Assembly: GCA_963734965.1 (NCBI GenBank)
Contig: CAVTJK010000003.1
Location: 2,050,209-2,114,208, forward strand
Reading direction: 5' to 3'
Origin: UBA4742 sp963734965
GTDB lineage: Bacteria > Actinomycetota > Acidimicrobiia > Acidimicrobiales > Acidimicrobilacustridaceae
Length of the DNA: 64,000 bases
Part shown: positions 35,283 to 44,194 of the stretch, piece by piece
Layout: the number at the start of each line of letters is the position of its first letter
How positions within the stretch are numbered: the first letter of the stretch is position 1
Notes under the pieces: model-generated
What the model was told of the DNA's origin: nothing
Databases searched by the model: none
The model's input: the letters and a program-made list of their open reading frames with translations, nothing else
Made by a program: the position numbers and the translations under genes

Positions 35283-36416
35283 TCACGACCAGATCGCTCG
35301 GATCTCGCGGCGCAGGGCGTCGAACCGGCCGGCCCGGATGGCCGCCCGGGCCCGTTCCATGAGCCTCAGGCACCAGTGCAGGTTGTGGATGGTGAGCAGG
35401 CGGGGAGCCGTCGGCTCCTGCACGCTCAGCAGATGGCGCAGATAGGCACGCGACCAGCGGGCGCAGACCGGGCAGCCGCAGGCCTGGTCGAGGGGGCGAT
35501 CACTGCGGGCATGGGCGGCGTTGCGCAGGTTCAGCCGCCCGGAGCTGGTCAGGATCGTGCCGTGACGGGCCAGCCGCGTCGCCAGCACGCAGTCGAACAT
35601 GTCGACGCCCCGGGCGATCCCCTCGACGAAGCCGATCGGATCACCCACCCCCATGAGGTAGCGCGGCTGGTCGGCGGGCAGGACACCGATCGCCGCCTCG
35701 AGCGCCGGCAGCATCTCGTCGCGGGACTCGCCCACCGACAGGCCACCGATGCCGTAGCCGTCGAAGTCGATCTCGACGGTGCGCTCAGCGCTCTCGCGAC
35801 GTAGGGCGAGGTCGACGCCGCCCTGCACGATCCCGAACTGGGCCTGGCTCCGCTGCTGGTCGGTCCGACCTGCGTCTCGCCCGCCGACGAAGGCCTGCCG
35901 GCCCCGACGAGCCCACGTGATCGTGCGATCGACGGCCGTGCGCAAGACCTCGGGCGAGGCCGGCAGGGCCGGACACACGTCGAGCACCATCTGGATGTCG
36001 GCCCCCAGCTGGCGCTGGATCTCGACGGCCGACTCGGGGGTCAGGTGGTGGATGCTGCCGTCATAGGTCGAGCGGAAGATGGCCCCCTCGTCGCTGACCC
36101 TGGGCTCGAGCGAGTAGATCTGGTAGCCGCCGGAGTCGGTCAGCACATGGCGATCCCACGCGGTGAACCCGTGCAGGTCGCCCATCTCGTCGATCAGGTC
36201 GGCGCCGGGCCGCAACATCAGGTGATAGGTGTTGGCCAACATGATCTCGGCGCCGAGGGCTTCGAGATCGACGGGCGAGAGCGTGCGCACCGAGGCGCGG
36301 GTGCCGACGGGCATGAACACCGGCGTCTCGAAGGTGCCCCTCGCCGTGTGGACCCGCCCGGCTCGGGCCAGGCCGTCGGTGGCGTCGATCTCGAGGTCGA
36401 CCACCCGGTCAGCCAT
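35283..36416 (-). CDS. tgt: tRNA-guanine transglycosylase
   Basis: Tgt swaps guanine 34 for preQ1 in GUN-anticodon tRNAs, a step in queuosine synthesis. The 377-residue protein has the catalytic Asp in LTDSGGYQIYS (most homologues have GGFQ), the nucleophile region MFDCVLATRLARHG and GGLSVGE. The zinc site ACGCPVCARW is paired with HNLHW. The start overlaps the queA stop by 8 bp. PreQ1 biosynthesis genes are not in the window. Confidence 0.96.
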   Translation of the reverse strand: MADRVVDLEIDATDGLARAGRVHTARGTFETPVFMPVGTRASVRTLSPVDLEALGAEIMLANTYHLMLRPGADLIDEMGDLHGFTAWDRHVLTDSGGYQIYSLEPRVSDEGAIFRSTYDGSIHHLTPESAVEIQRQLGADIQMVLDVCPALPASPEVLRTAVDRTITWARRGRQAFVGGRDAGRTDQQRSQAQFGIVQGGVDLALRRESAERTVEIDFDGYGIGGLSVGESRDEMLPALEAAIGVLPADQPRYLMGVGDPIGFVEGIARGVDMFDCVLATRLARHGTILTSSGRLNLRNAAHARSDRPLDQACGCPVCARWSRAYLRHLLSVQEPTAPRLLTIHNLHWCLRLMERARAAIRAGRFDALRREIRAIWS

Positions 36417-37464
36417 GTCGCGTCAGCCACATCGCATCGCCGAACGACAAGAACCGGTAGTCACCCGACAGCGCAACCTCATACAGGGTGCGCCACCGGG
36501 GCGCGCCGTCCTCGGCATCGCCCAGGAAGGCATCGATCATGGCCAGCAGCGACGACCGCGGCAGGTGGAAGTTGGTGAGCAGCCGATCGACGACCTGGAA
36601 GTCGAAGCCCTCACGGATGAACAGCTCGGTCCGTCCCGCGAGCTCACCCGTGACGGCCACACTTTCGAGGGCGCGGACCGTGGTCGTGCCCACGGCCACC
36701 ACTCGACCGCCGCGCCGGTGGGTCTCGATGCACGCGTCGAAGGTGGCGGCGGGGACCCGGTAGCGCTCCGAGTGCATCTGATGGTCTTCGACCTTGTCTG
36801 CCGCGATCGGGCGGAACGTCCCGAGCCCCACCGTCAGCTCGACGCTCTCGATGGCGACGTCGCCGGCGCGGAGGCGGTCGAGCAGCTCGGGTGTCAGGTG
36901 CAGACCGGCCGTCGGCGCCGCCACCGACTCGGCTTGGTGCACATCCGCATAGACCGTCTGGTAGCGATCGGGGTCAACCAGCATCGTCGTGATGTACGGC
37001 GGGAGGGGCATCTCGCCGACGACGGTGACGGCCTCGATCAGATCGACCGACCCGTCGTTGCTCAACGTGACCACGCGGGTGCCGTCGAGCTCGTCGCCCA
37101 CCTCGACCTGGAGCAGCCCGGGGTTGGCCGGATGGCTCAGCTGCGTGCCAGGAGGAAGGCGCCGGCCAGGTCGCACGAGTGCCTCCCAGCACCCGGTACC
37201 CAGATCAGCTCGCTCCTCGAGCAACAGGACCTCGGCCACGCCACCCGTCGCCTTGACCAGGTGCAGCCGCGCCGGCAGCACCCGGGTCGTGTTCACGACG
37301 ACGAGGTCCCCCGGCGCCACCAGCTCGGGGAGGTCGTGGATGTGGCGGTGCTCGAATCGGCCACCGTGATCGACCAGCAGGCGCGCCGAATCGCGCACCG
37401 CGAGCGGGACCTGGGCGATCCGCGCTTCAGGAAGGTCGTAGTCGAGCTCAGCCGTGTCCACCAC
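36409..37464 (-). CDS. queA: S-adenosylmethionine:tRNA ribosyltransferase-isomerase
   Basis: QueA adds the cyclopentene ring precursor to preQ1 on tRNA after Tgt acts. The protein of about 351 residues begins with LDYDLPEARIAQVPLA and contains SAAPTAGLHLTPELL-like and TNFHLPRSSLLAMIDAFLG motifs. I place the start at GTG 37464, with AGGG six bases upstream. GTG 37461 and TTG 37470 are possible. It lies 24 bp after ruvB and overlaps tgt. Frame intact, which marks the end of the error-rich stretch on its right. Confidence 0.95.
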   Translation of the reverse strand: MVDTAELDYDLPEARIAQVPLAVRDSARLLVDHGGRFEHRHIHDLPELVAPGDLVVVNTTRVLPARLHLVKATGGVAEVLLLEERADLGTGCWEALVRPGRRLPPGTQLSHPANPGLLQVEVGDELDGTRVVTLSNDGSVDLIEAVTVVGEMPLPPYITTMLVDPDRYQTVYADVHQAESVAAPTAGLHLTPELLDRLRAGDVAIESVELTVGLGTFRPIAADKVEDHQMHSERYRVPAATFDACIETHRRGGRVVAVGTTTVRALESVAVTGELAGRTELFIREGFDFQVVDRLLTNFHLPRSSLLAMIDAFLGDAEDGAPRWRTLYEVALSGDYRFLSFGDAMWLTRHG

Positions 37465-37488
37465 GGCCAACCCTAGAGCGGTGGCCTG

Positions 37489-38598
37489 TCAACCAAACAA
37501 GCTGGGCGGCTCATCGGCGGCGGCCATGGCCGCGCTGGGCGGAGCCACGAGGCCGAGATGGGCCCACGCCGCGGGGGTGACGACCCGGCCCCGGGGTGTG
37601 CGCATGAGCAGACCCTGGGTGATGAGGAAGGGTTCGTAGACGTCCTCGACCGTCTCGGTCGGCTCGCCCACGCTGATGGCCAGGGTCGACAGGCCGACGG
37701 GGCCGCCACCGAAGCGGGAACAGATGGCGTCGAGGATGGCGCGGTCGACCTTGTCGAGACCGCGGTCGTCCACCCCGAACAGCGCCAAGCCCTCACGCGC
37801 CGTCTCGAGATCGATGGCACCCGTGCCTCGTACCTCGGCGAAGTCGCGGACGCGACGCAACAAGCGGTTGGCGATCCGCGGCGTGCCACGCGCCCGCCGA
37901 GCGATCTCGCTGGCACCCGACGGGCGCGGTCGACGTCGGGCATGTCGACGCCGAGGATGCCGGCCGCCCGCACCACGATGGTCTCGAGATCGGCCGGGCT
38001 GTAGTAGTCGAGACGGGCCACGAGCCCGAACCGGTCACGCAGGGGACCGGTGATCAGGCCGGTTCGCGTCGTCGCTCCGACGAGGGTGAAGCGCGGGAGG
38101 TCGAGGCGGATCGAGCGGGCGGCCGGTCCCTTGCCGAGCACGATGTCGAGCTGGAAGTCCTCCATGGCCGGATAGAGGACCTCTTCGACCGTTCTCGACA
38201 GGCGATGGATCTCGTCGATGAACAACACGTCGCCCTCGTCGAGGCGGGTCAGGATGGCGGCCAGATCGCCGGCCCGTTCGAGCGCCGGACCCGACGTGAT
38301 GTGCAGGCCGGCGCCCATCTCGACGGCCACGATGGCGGCCAGCGTCGTCTTGCCCAGGCCTGGCGGGCCGGCGAACAGCAGGTGGTCGACGGCCTGGCCG
38401 CGCCGACGGGCCGCCTCGAGGATGATCGCCCAGGTGCTCCTTGAGCTCGCCCTGGCCGACGAACTCGTCGAGGCGTCGGGGCCGCAGGCCGCCCTCGTCG
38501 CCGAGGCCATCGGGCGCGATCCGTTCGACCAGACGGGCGCCGAGCTGATCGTCACGCTCGTCGGCGGCCGGCTCGGGGCTCAGCAGCTCGTCGCGCAC
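37489..38598 (-). CDS. ruvB: Holliday-junction branch migration ATPase RuvB (two apparent frameshifts)
   Basis: RuvB is the AAA+ motor that drives branch migration with RuvA. From GTG 38598 the frame gives RPRRLDEFVGQGELKEHL, then breaks at a CCC/GGG triplet (38429-38431). It resumes with ILEAARRRGQAVDHLLFAG and the Walker A loop GPPGLGKTT, Walker B VLFIDEIHRLS and VGATTRTG. A second break near 37922-37924 (one base missing) precedes the winged-helix C-terminus (RIANRLLRRVRDFAEV). One extra plus one missing base leaves the total at 370 codons, so the rebuilt protein is normal. Likely a consensus error. Confidence 0.92.
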
Positions 38599-38600
38599 CT

Positions 38601-39209
38601 TCAGCCCACCGCCAGCCGCTGCAAGGCCTGCTTGAGCAGCAGCGAGACGTCGTCGGCGTCGGGCAGCTCGCGCACGACCGATGCCACCTCGTCGGGTCCG
38701 TAGCCCGAGGTTGGCCAAGGCCTCGCGCACGTCGCGAACGCGCCGAGGGCCCGCCGAGCTCGCTCGGTCGGCGCGTCACCGTTGATGGCGTCGAGCACGG
38801 GTCGGCTCGAGGCTCGACTTCAACTCGATGAGCAGGCGCGCCGCCGTCTTCTTGCCGACCCCGGGCACGAGGCACAACGCGTCGATGTCGTCGTCGGCGA
38901 CCACTCGGCTCAGCGCGTCGGGACCGTGGACCGACAGGATGCCCAGCGCCAAGGCCGGACCCACCCCGTGGGCGGCGAGCAGGCTCTCGAAGCAGTCGCG
39001 CTCGGTCGCGGCCGGAACCCGTAGAGCACCTGGGCGTCGTCACGGAGATGGTGGTGGATGTGCACGAACACCGGCGCCGCCGACCTCGCCCAGCTCGACG
39101 AGCGGTCGTCGGGGTGACCGTCACGCGGTAGCCGACGCCGCTGACCTCGATGAGCAGCTCGCCGTCGCCCCACCGGTCGAGCAGCGATGCCGCGCAGGGA
39201 GCCGATCAT
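38601..39209 (-). CDS. ruvA: Holliday-junction DNA helicase subunit RuvA (about seven apparent frameshifts)
   Basis: RuvA binds the four-way junction and positions RuvB. Pieces in all three frames rebuild it: MIGSLRGIAA; LDRWGDGELLIEVSGVGYRV; VFVHIHHHLRDDAQVLYGF; ERDCFESLLAAHGVGPALAL; LVPGVGKKTAARLLIELK (helix-hairpin-helix); LDAINGDAPTERA; and DEVASVVRELPDAD to the stop at 38601. Breaks fall near 39183, 39102, 39075, 39014, 38798, 38735 and 38705. Five extra and two missing bases net to three, which returns about 201 residues, the family length. It overlaps ruvC by ATGA. Such density argues for bad consensus rather than decay. Confidence 0.85.
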
Positions 39210-39730
39210 CGTCGCCCCCGGGCGAGGTCTGCTCGGCACGCGCCGCGGCGGCGGCCATCGGTGCCATGGCCAGATGGCACAGCGCCAAGGCGGCGGCGTC
39301 GGCCGCATCGGGCGGCGACGGCAGCTCGGCCAGGCCGAGCAGGGTCTGGACCATCGTCTGCACCTGCTTCTTGGTCGCGGCTCCGTAGCCGGTGACGGCC
39401 TGCTTGACCTCGTTGGGTGAGTACTGCACGACCTCGCACCCACGGTTGGCGGCCTCGGCCATGGCCAACGCCGCTGGCCTGCCCGACGGCCATGGCGGTG
39501 CGGACGTTCACCTGGAACAGCACCCGCTCGACGGCCACGGCCGCCGGCTCGTGCTCGTCGAACAGCGCCCGCAGGTCGCGCTGCAGCTCGGCCAGGCGCT
39601 GCGGGACCGACTCGGTCGGCGGCGTCGTCAGCACCCCGAGGGCGACCGCCCGCGCCGTGCTCCGCGGCCCCGGCTCGACGATGGCGTAGCCACATCGCGA
39701 CAGACCGGGATCGAGACCGAGGACGAACAC
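39206..39730 (-). CDS. ruvC: Crossover junction endodeoxyribonuclease RuvC (two compensating frameshifts)
   Basis: RuvC cuts Holliday junctions. From GTG 39730 the frame reads MFVLGLDPGLSRCGYAIVEP with the first catalytic Asp, then VAVERVLFQVNVRTAMAVGQ with the catalytic Glu. It slips near 39463, continues as MAEAANRGCEVVQYSPNEVK and ALALCHLAMAP, and slips back near 39232 to end in RGRR at a TGA overlapping the ruvA ATG. The total length is 174 residues, normal. The start is seven bases past a TAGCTT -10 element, so the mRNA may be leaderless. Confidence 0.9.
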   Translation of the reverse strand: MFVLGLDPGLSRCGYAIVEPGPRSTARAVALGVLTTPPTESVPQRLAELQRDLRALFDEHEPAAVAVERVLFQVNVRTAMAVGQASGVGHGRGRQPWVRGRAVLTQRGQAGRHRLRSRDQEAGADDGPDPARPGRAAVAARCGRRRRLGAVPSGHGTDGRRRGACRADLARGRR

Positions 39731-39737
39731 TCGTACG

Positions 39738-39754
39738 AAGCTAGCCAGTAGGGT
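39738..39754. promoter_or_regulatory. Back-to-back divergent -10 elements of ruvC and the ABC transporter
   Basis: TAGCTT on the minus strand (39743-39738) lies seven bases before the ruvC GTG. TAGGGT on the plus strand (39749-39754) lies seven bases before an ATG at 39762. Only five bases separate the two hexamers, so polymerase bound at one must exclude the other. Both would give leaderless mRNAs. This is inferred from spacing alone. Confidence 0.45.
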
Positions 39755-39799
39755 GCAGGCGATGGTGGATCCAAGCTTCACCGAACGCCGAGCGTGCCG

Positions 39800-40909
39800 A
39801 TGAATACCAGGATGACCCCAGAAACGGCTACCGCAGGTTCGATCCCCCCTGATCTGGCCGCGATGGCGGCCCAGACGAACCCGGCGGCGCCGCTCCCCTC
39901 GCCCGATCCCCCCGCGCCCGAGACGACCCCGCCGGTCGACCTCGTCGTCGAGGTCCGCGACGTCGACAAGTCCTTCGGCCGGGTCCCGGCCCTGTCGCAC
40001 CTGTCGATCCTGGCCCCCAAGGGCCGCATCACGGTGCTGCTCGGCCCGAACGGGGCGGGCAAGACGACCGCCATCCGCGTCGTGACCGGCGCCCTCACCC
40101 CCGACCGCGGGACGGTGCGGACCTTCGGGTTCGACCCCGACCGCTTCGGCGAGGACGTCCGGCGCCGCTGCGGTGTCGTCTCGGCCAAGCCCGCGCTCTA
40201 CGACCGCCTGTCGGGCTGGGACAACCTCCAGTACTCCGCCGAGCTGTACGGACTGGGCCGCAACGCCGTCAAGCCGATCCGCGAGGCGGCGGCCCGCTTC
40301 GGCATCCTCGACGCCCTCGACCAGCGCGTCGGCGGCTTCTCGACCGGCATGAAGACCCGCCTGGCGCTGGCCCGGTCCGTGCTGCACGACCCCGAGCTGC
40401 TCCTGTTCGACGAGCCCACCTCGGGGCTCGACCCCGAGTCGTCGCACGCCGTGCTCGAGCTCATCCGCGAGATGACCGCCGATGGGCACACCGTCGTGAT
40501 GTGCACGCACCTGCTGATCGAGGCCGAAGGCCTGGCCGACCAGATCGTCGTGCTCGAGAACGGCACCGATCTCATCCACGGCACCCAGGACGAGCTCACC
40601 CGCAGGTACTGGCCCGGCCAACCTCGTGCGCTTCGACGCCGAAGATCCTGATCAGCTCGGCTCCGCTGGCGACGATGGCCGGCGTGGTGGCGTTCGACCG
40701 CATCGACGACGTCACCGAGGTGCAGCTCGACGACGTCGCCCGCGTCCCCGACATCGTCGCCGCCCTCAGTGCCGCGGGTGTGCGCCTCACCCGGGTCGAC
40801 CCCCACACCCCGTCGCTCGAAGACCTGTACTTCGCCATCCGTCGAGAGCGGCGCAGCGGATCGGCGACGGCCGACGGCGTCTACTTCCCCGAGGTCCATC
40901 ACGTCATGA
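39800..40909 (+). CDS. ABC-2 type exporter ATP-binding protein (about three apparent frameshifts)
   Basis: After a Pro-rich N-terminus of about 45 residues the ATPase domain is clear: VRDVDKSFGRVPAL, Walker A LLGPNGAGKTTAI, the signature GGFSTGMKTRLALARSVLHD, Walker B LLLFDEPTSGLDPES and the H-loop VVMCTHLL. The frame breaks near 40617 and again near 40665. It regains the typical tail TPSLEDLYFAI, then runs without a stop into the permease. A TGA one frame over at 40907-40909 overlaps the permease ATG, and the span 39800-40909 is a whole number of codons. A third extra base in the tail would therefore restore two coupled genes. Substrate unknown. Confidence 0.85.
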
Positions 40910-41739
40910 ACTTCCAACGCATGGGCACCGTGATGCGCACCGATCTGCGCCAGCTGTGGCAGTCCAAGGACTTCTGGATCCCGATGGGCCTGCTCGGCCT
41001 GATCTTCTTCGTCGTCGTACCGGCGATCCTGCTGTCGATCATCGACAACGTCGGCAACATCGGCGCCGTCCGCCAGGTGTCCCAAGCGCTGCAGCTGCTG
41101 CCGAAGGCGGCCCAGCGCAGCGTCCCGCAGCACGCGTCGGCCGGTACCAAGGTGTCCTACGTGCTGGCCGTGTACCTGCTCGCCCCGATCGCGGTCATCG
41201 TGCCCCTGACCATCTCGACCGCCGTCGGCTCGAGCTCGATCGTCGGCGAGCGCGAGCGGGGCACCGGCGAGTTCCTGGCCCACTCCCCCGCCGGCGTCCG
41301 TGAGATCTACCTGGGCAAGCTCGTCGCCAGCCTCATCCCGGGCTACCTCACGACGGTCATCGGCTTCGGCCTCTACTCGCTGATGGTCAACTTGATCGTC
41401 GGCCCCGACGCCGGCGGCTGGTTCTTCCCGACGCCGTCGTGGTGGCTGCTGATCCTCTGGGTGCTGCCGCCCTTCCTGCTGATCGCCCTGTCGCTCGTGC
41501 TGCGCCTGTCGGCCCGCGTCAAGAGCACCGCCGCCGCGCAGCAGGCCGCCGGCCTGGTCACCTTCCCGCTGATCATCATCGCCTACGCCCAGTCGACGGG
41601 AGCACTGTTCGGCGGATCGGCCGTCTTCATCTCGGTGATCATGGGCGGCGTGGCGTGGACGGTCGGGCTGGTGCTGTTGGCCAGCGGCATGCGTTCGCTC
41701 ACGCGGGCTCGCCTCCTGGGCGTGGCCAGCGAGGCGTAG
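40906..41739 (+). CDS. ABC-2 type exporter permease
   Basis: From ATG 40906 the 277-residue protein has a short cytoplasmic start (MNFQRMGTVMRTDLRQLWQS) and six predicted membrane helices: FWIPMGLLGLIFFVVVPAIL, VLAVYLLAPIAVIVPLTIST, a cluster around LIPGYLTTVIGFGLYSLMV, WWLLILWVLPPFLLIALSL and two near the C-terminus. The stretch SIVGERERGTGEFLAHSPA between helices is typical of NatB/ABC2-membrane permeases. ATG 40921 is an alternative start. It is coupled to the ATPase gene. What it exports cannot be told. Confidence 0.85.
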   Translation: MNFQRMGTVMRTDLRQLWQSKDFWIPMGLLGLIFFVVVPAILLSIIDNVGNIGAVRQVSQALQLLPKAAQRSVPQHASAGTKVSYVLAVYLLAPIAVIVPLTISTAVGSSSIVGERERGTGEFLAHSPAGVREIYLGKLVASLIPGYLTTVIGFGLYSLMVNLIVGPDAGGWFFPTPSWWLLILWVLPPFLLIALSLVLRLSARVKSTAAAQQAAGLVTFPLIIIAYAQSTGALFGGSAVFISVIMGGVAWTVGLVLLASGMRSLTRARLLGVASEA

Positions 41740-41819
41740 ACGATCCACCCGGCGCCACCTGTGAAGTGTGCGATCATCCTCGCTCGGGTGATGCGGACAG
41801 AGATGTGCTGGGGAAGCCG

Positions 41820-42921
41820 GTGACCGAGAACTGGCGGCTTCGCCGCAATCCAGCGCTCGACGGCGTCCGCGCCGTTGCCGTTGCGCTGGTCATCCTCGTG
41901 CACGGCTGGAGCAGCGCCGTGCCGGGCGGCACCATCGGCGTGTACGTGTTCTTCGCACTGTCCGGCTTCTTGATCACCGGCTTGCTGCTGGGCGAGGTGA
42001 GCGACACCGAGCACGTGTCGTTCGCCTACTTCTACGCCCGACGGGCGCTGCGACTGCTGCCCGCCATCTTCGCCCTCGTGTGCGTGGTGTACCTCGTGGC
42101 CCATCTCACAGGAATCGACCTGAAGAGGATCGACACGTCGATCCCGGGCACGCTCTTCTACTACGCCAACTGGGTCAGCGCGAGCGGCGCAAGCCTCGGC
42201 ATGCTGTCGCACACGTGGTCGCTCTCGATCGAAGAGCAGTTCTACCTGGTCTGGCCGCTCGTGTTCTGGCTGAGCTTCCGAAGGTGGGGCGCGCGGCGTC
42301 CTGGCCGCGGCGTTGATCGGCGCCGCCGCCTCCATCACGTCGCTTTGGATCCTCTTGGACCATCACGCCAACTACCTCCGACGGTTCAACGGCTTCGACA
42401 CCAACGCCGTCGTCTTGCTGCTCGGGTGCGCTCTGGCCGCCGCCCTGCACCTCGGCTTGCGCCCCCCACGAACGGCCGCCATGCTCGCCGCGCTGGCCGG
42501 GGTCGTGTTCCTGGCCGCCACCGCGTTCAACGGGTCGGTTCGCCAGTGGACCGGGGCCGAGCCGTTCGGTCTGGCGCTGATCGGCGTGGCCGCGCTGACG
42601 ATCATCTGCTTCGTCGACCGGTGGCCGGTGGGCTGGGCGGGCCGCACCCTGGCCCTACGACCGCTGGCCTACCTCGGCCGGATCTCCTACGGCATCTACC
42701 TGTGGCACTACCCCATCCTCATATTCGTCATCCGCAACCTGCACACCCGGGACTCGTTGTGGTCGGTCACGGTCCTGACCGCGCTCACGTTGCCCGTCGC
42801 CGCCGCGTCCTACTGGTTCGTCGAGGCTCCGTTCCTGCTCCTGCAGCGCCGCTTCAGGACGACCGTCACGCCCAGCGAGCCCGGCGCGCCAGCGGTCTCG
42901 GTCACCGGTGACCCGCAGTGA
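41820..42921 (+). CDS. OafA/YrhL-type membrane acyltransferase (one apparent frameshift)
   Basis: Acyltransferase family 3 proteins transfer acetyl or other acyl groups to glycans, lipids or antibiotics at the membrane. From GTG 41820 the protein opens NPALDGVRAVAVALVILVHG (catalytic His), then VYVFFALSGFLITGLLL, YARRALRLLPAIFALV and HTWSLSIEEQFYLVWPL. The frame slips near 42298 (one extra base) and continues with more helices to ISYGIYLWHYPILIFVI and YWFVEAPFL. The rebuilt protein has about 366 residues and 9-10 helices. Its stop overlaps the next small gene as GTGA. There is no SGNH domain. Confidence 0.88.
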
Positions 42922-43100
42922 GCGAGCCGTACCAACGAGTCGCCTTCACGTTGTCGCGGCGCGACCGCATCCGGATCCTGATCGCCGTCGTCATCCTGGG
43001 CGTGTTGGCGCTGGCCTGTGCCTTCGAAGGCGCGCTGCACTACCGCGTGACGACGCGTCCGCCTGCCGTCACGGGTCCAGCGCCTCGACCGCCGCGATGA
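42918..43100 (+). CDS. Small single-helix membrane protein
   Basis: A 60-residue ORF starting at GTG 42918, coupled to the acyltransferase by GTGA. It has a basic start (VAFTLSRRDRIRI) and one helix (LIAVVILGVLALACAFEGAL). It ends inside the 3' end of the convergent peroxiredoxin gene, overlapping it by 32 bp. It may be a small partner of the acyltransferase. In this error-prone region the C-terminus could be misplaced. Confidence 0.45.
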   Translation: MSEPYQRVAFTLSRRDRIRILIAVVILGVLALACAFEGALHYRVTTRPPAVTGPAPRPPR

Positions 43101-43542
43101 TCTCGTCGGTCGGGCGGAAGGTCCGGCCCGCCGTCGCCCGGTGGGCGTAGCGGATGATGCCCTCGCCGTCGACCACGAACAGCGAGCGGCGGTAGAACCC
43201 GAGCGGTCCCAGGATGGCGTAGGAGGTCGCGATGCTCTTGTCCTCGTCGGCCAGCAGCGGGAAGGCGAACCCGCCGTTGGCGGCGGCGAAGGTCTCGTGC
43301 TCGGCGACCGACTGAGGGCTCAACGCCAGCATCTGCGCGCCCAGATCGGCGAACTGGCTGATGTCGTGGCTGTAGGTCGTCAGCTGGACGGTGCACACGG
43401 GCGAGTGATCGGCGGGATAGAAGACGAGCACGACCGGGGTCCCCAGATGCTCGGCGAGCGTGTAGATCCGCCGTCCCGCGGCGGTCCCGTCGGTCCCCTG
43501 CGCCGCGAAGGGGGGCGCCGGGTCGCCCACTCCGAGAGTCAT
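43069..43542 (-). CDS. Peroxiredoxin (AhpC/TSA, Bcp-like)
   Basis: This thiol peroxidase reduces H2O2 and organic hydroperoxides. From ATG 43542 the protein is 157 residues, beginning MTLGVGDPAPPFAAQG. The peroxidatic cysteine is in YPADHSPVCTVQL (about residue 47). No second cysteine is visible, so it should work as a 1-Cys enzyme needing an external thiol. Upstream in-frame residues to 43674 look like non-coding translation. It is the only minus-strand gene in the 39.8-46.4 kb block. Confidence 0.9.
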   Translation of the reverse strand: MTLGVGDPAPPFAAQGTDGTAAGRRIYTLAEHLGTPVVLVFYPADHSPVCTVQLTTYSHDISQFADLGAQMLALSPQSVAEHETFAAANGGFAFPLLADEDKSIATSYAILGPLGFYRRSLFVVDGEGIIRYAHRATAGRTFRPTDEIIAAVEALDP

Positions 43543-43621
43543 CGTCGGGACACTACCGGCGCGGTTCTCCCCTGCCCATTTGGAGCGGGCGGTGCCCAGG
43601 GTGAGGCGCGGACCGTCTACC

Positions 43622-44194
43622 GTGTCGAGGTTCCGCGATGACCAGACCAACGGGGGAAGAGCCCTGAGCGACAATCCGAGCGACGAAGATCAGGCTGGAT
43701 CGACCACGCCGACGCGACTCATCGATCAACCCTGGGTGACGACGGCCGCCATCGTGGCCGCCGTCGTGGTGGTGCTGGCCGTGGCGGCGCTGATCGCGGT
43801 GGGAGTGGCCAGGAAGTCGAAGACGGCGGCGCCCAAAGCCCCCAAGGCGACCACCACGACCACGGCCAAGGCGACGGGCACGTCGGTGAAGCCGGCCAAG
43901 ATCACGTGGACCCACACGGATCTGCAGGGCAACGTGATCGTCGTGTCGCGTGGCCCCTCCGGGTCGGCTGCGTTCATCAAGGCCAAGAACGGCACCCTGC
44001 TCCCCGCCGCCGTCGTGGCCATCGACGACGCCGGCACCGCCACGGACCCCTGCGCCGCGATCGACCACCTCTACCAGGGCTGGACCAAGTCCTCGGGGAC
44101 GACTCAGGCCTCGAAGAACCGGGCCAGTGCCTACGCCGCGTACGCCCTCGAGAAGGGCAAGGCCCACAACTGCAGCTGGGCGGCGGCCGGGTGA
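43622..44194 (+). CDS. Hypothetical membrane-anchored exported protein
   Basis: The start is uncertain: GTG 43622, or a CTG at 43664 that has GGGGGAAG six bases upstream. A short acidic N-terminus precedes one helix (VTTAAIVAAVVVVLAVAALIA), a Thr/Lys-rich linker and an extracytoplasmic domain of about 90 residues (ITWTHTDLQGNVIVVSRG, then DPCAAIDHLYQGWTKSSG). Two cysteines near the C-terminus could form a disulfide. Its stop overlaps the start of the Cys-rich gene as GTGA, suggesting the two act together. Family not recognised. Confidence 0.55.
   Translation: MSRFRDDQTNGGRALSDNPSDEDQAGSTTPTRLIDQPWVTTAAIVAAVVVVLAVAALIAVGVARKSKTAAPKAPKATTTTTAKATGTSVKPAKITWTHTDLQGNVIVVSRGPSGSAAFIKAKNGTLLPAAVVAIDDAGTATDPCAAIDHLYQGWTKSSGTTQASKNRASAYAAYALEKGKAHNCSWAAAG

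Noticed and set aside
37900..39500. Programmed frameshifting in ruvA/ruvB/ruvC
   Set aside because: There are too many sites, no slippery heptamers or conserved downstream structures, and the same breaks affect unrelated genes further right.
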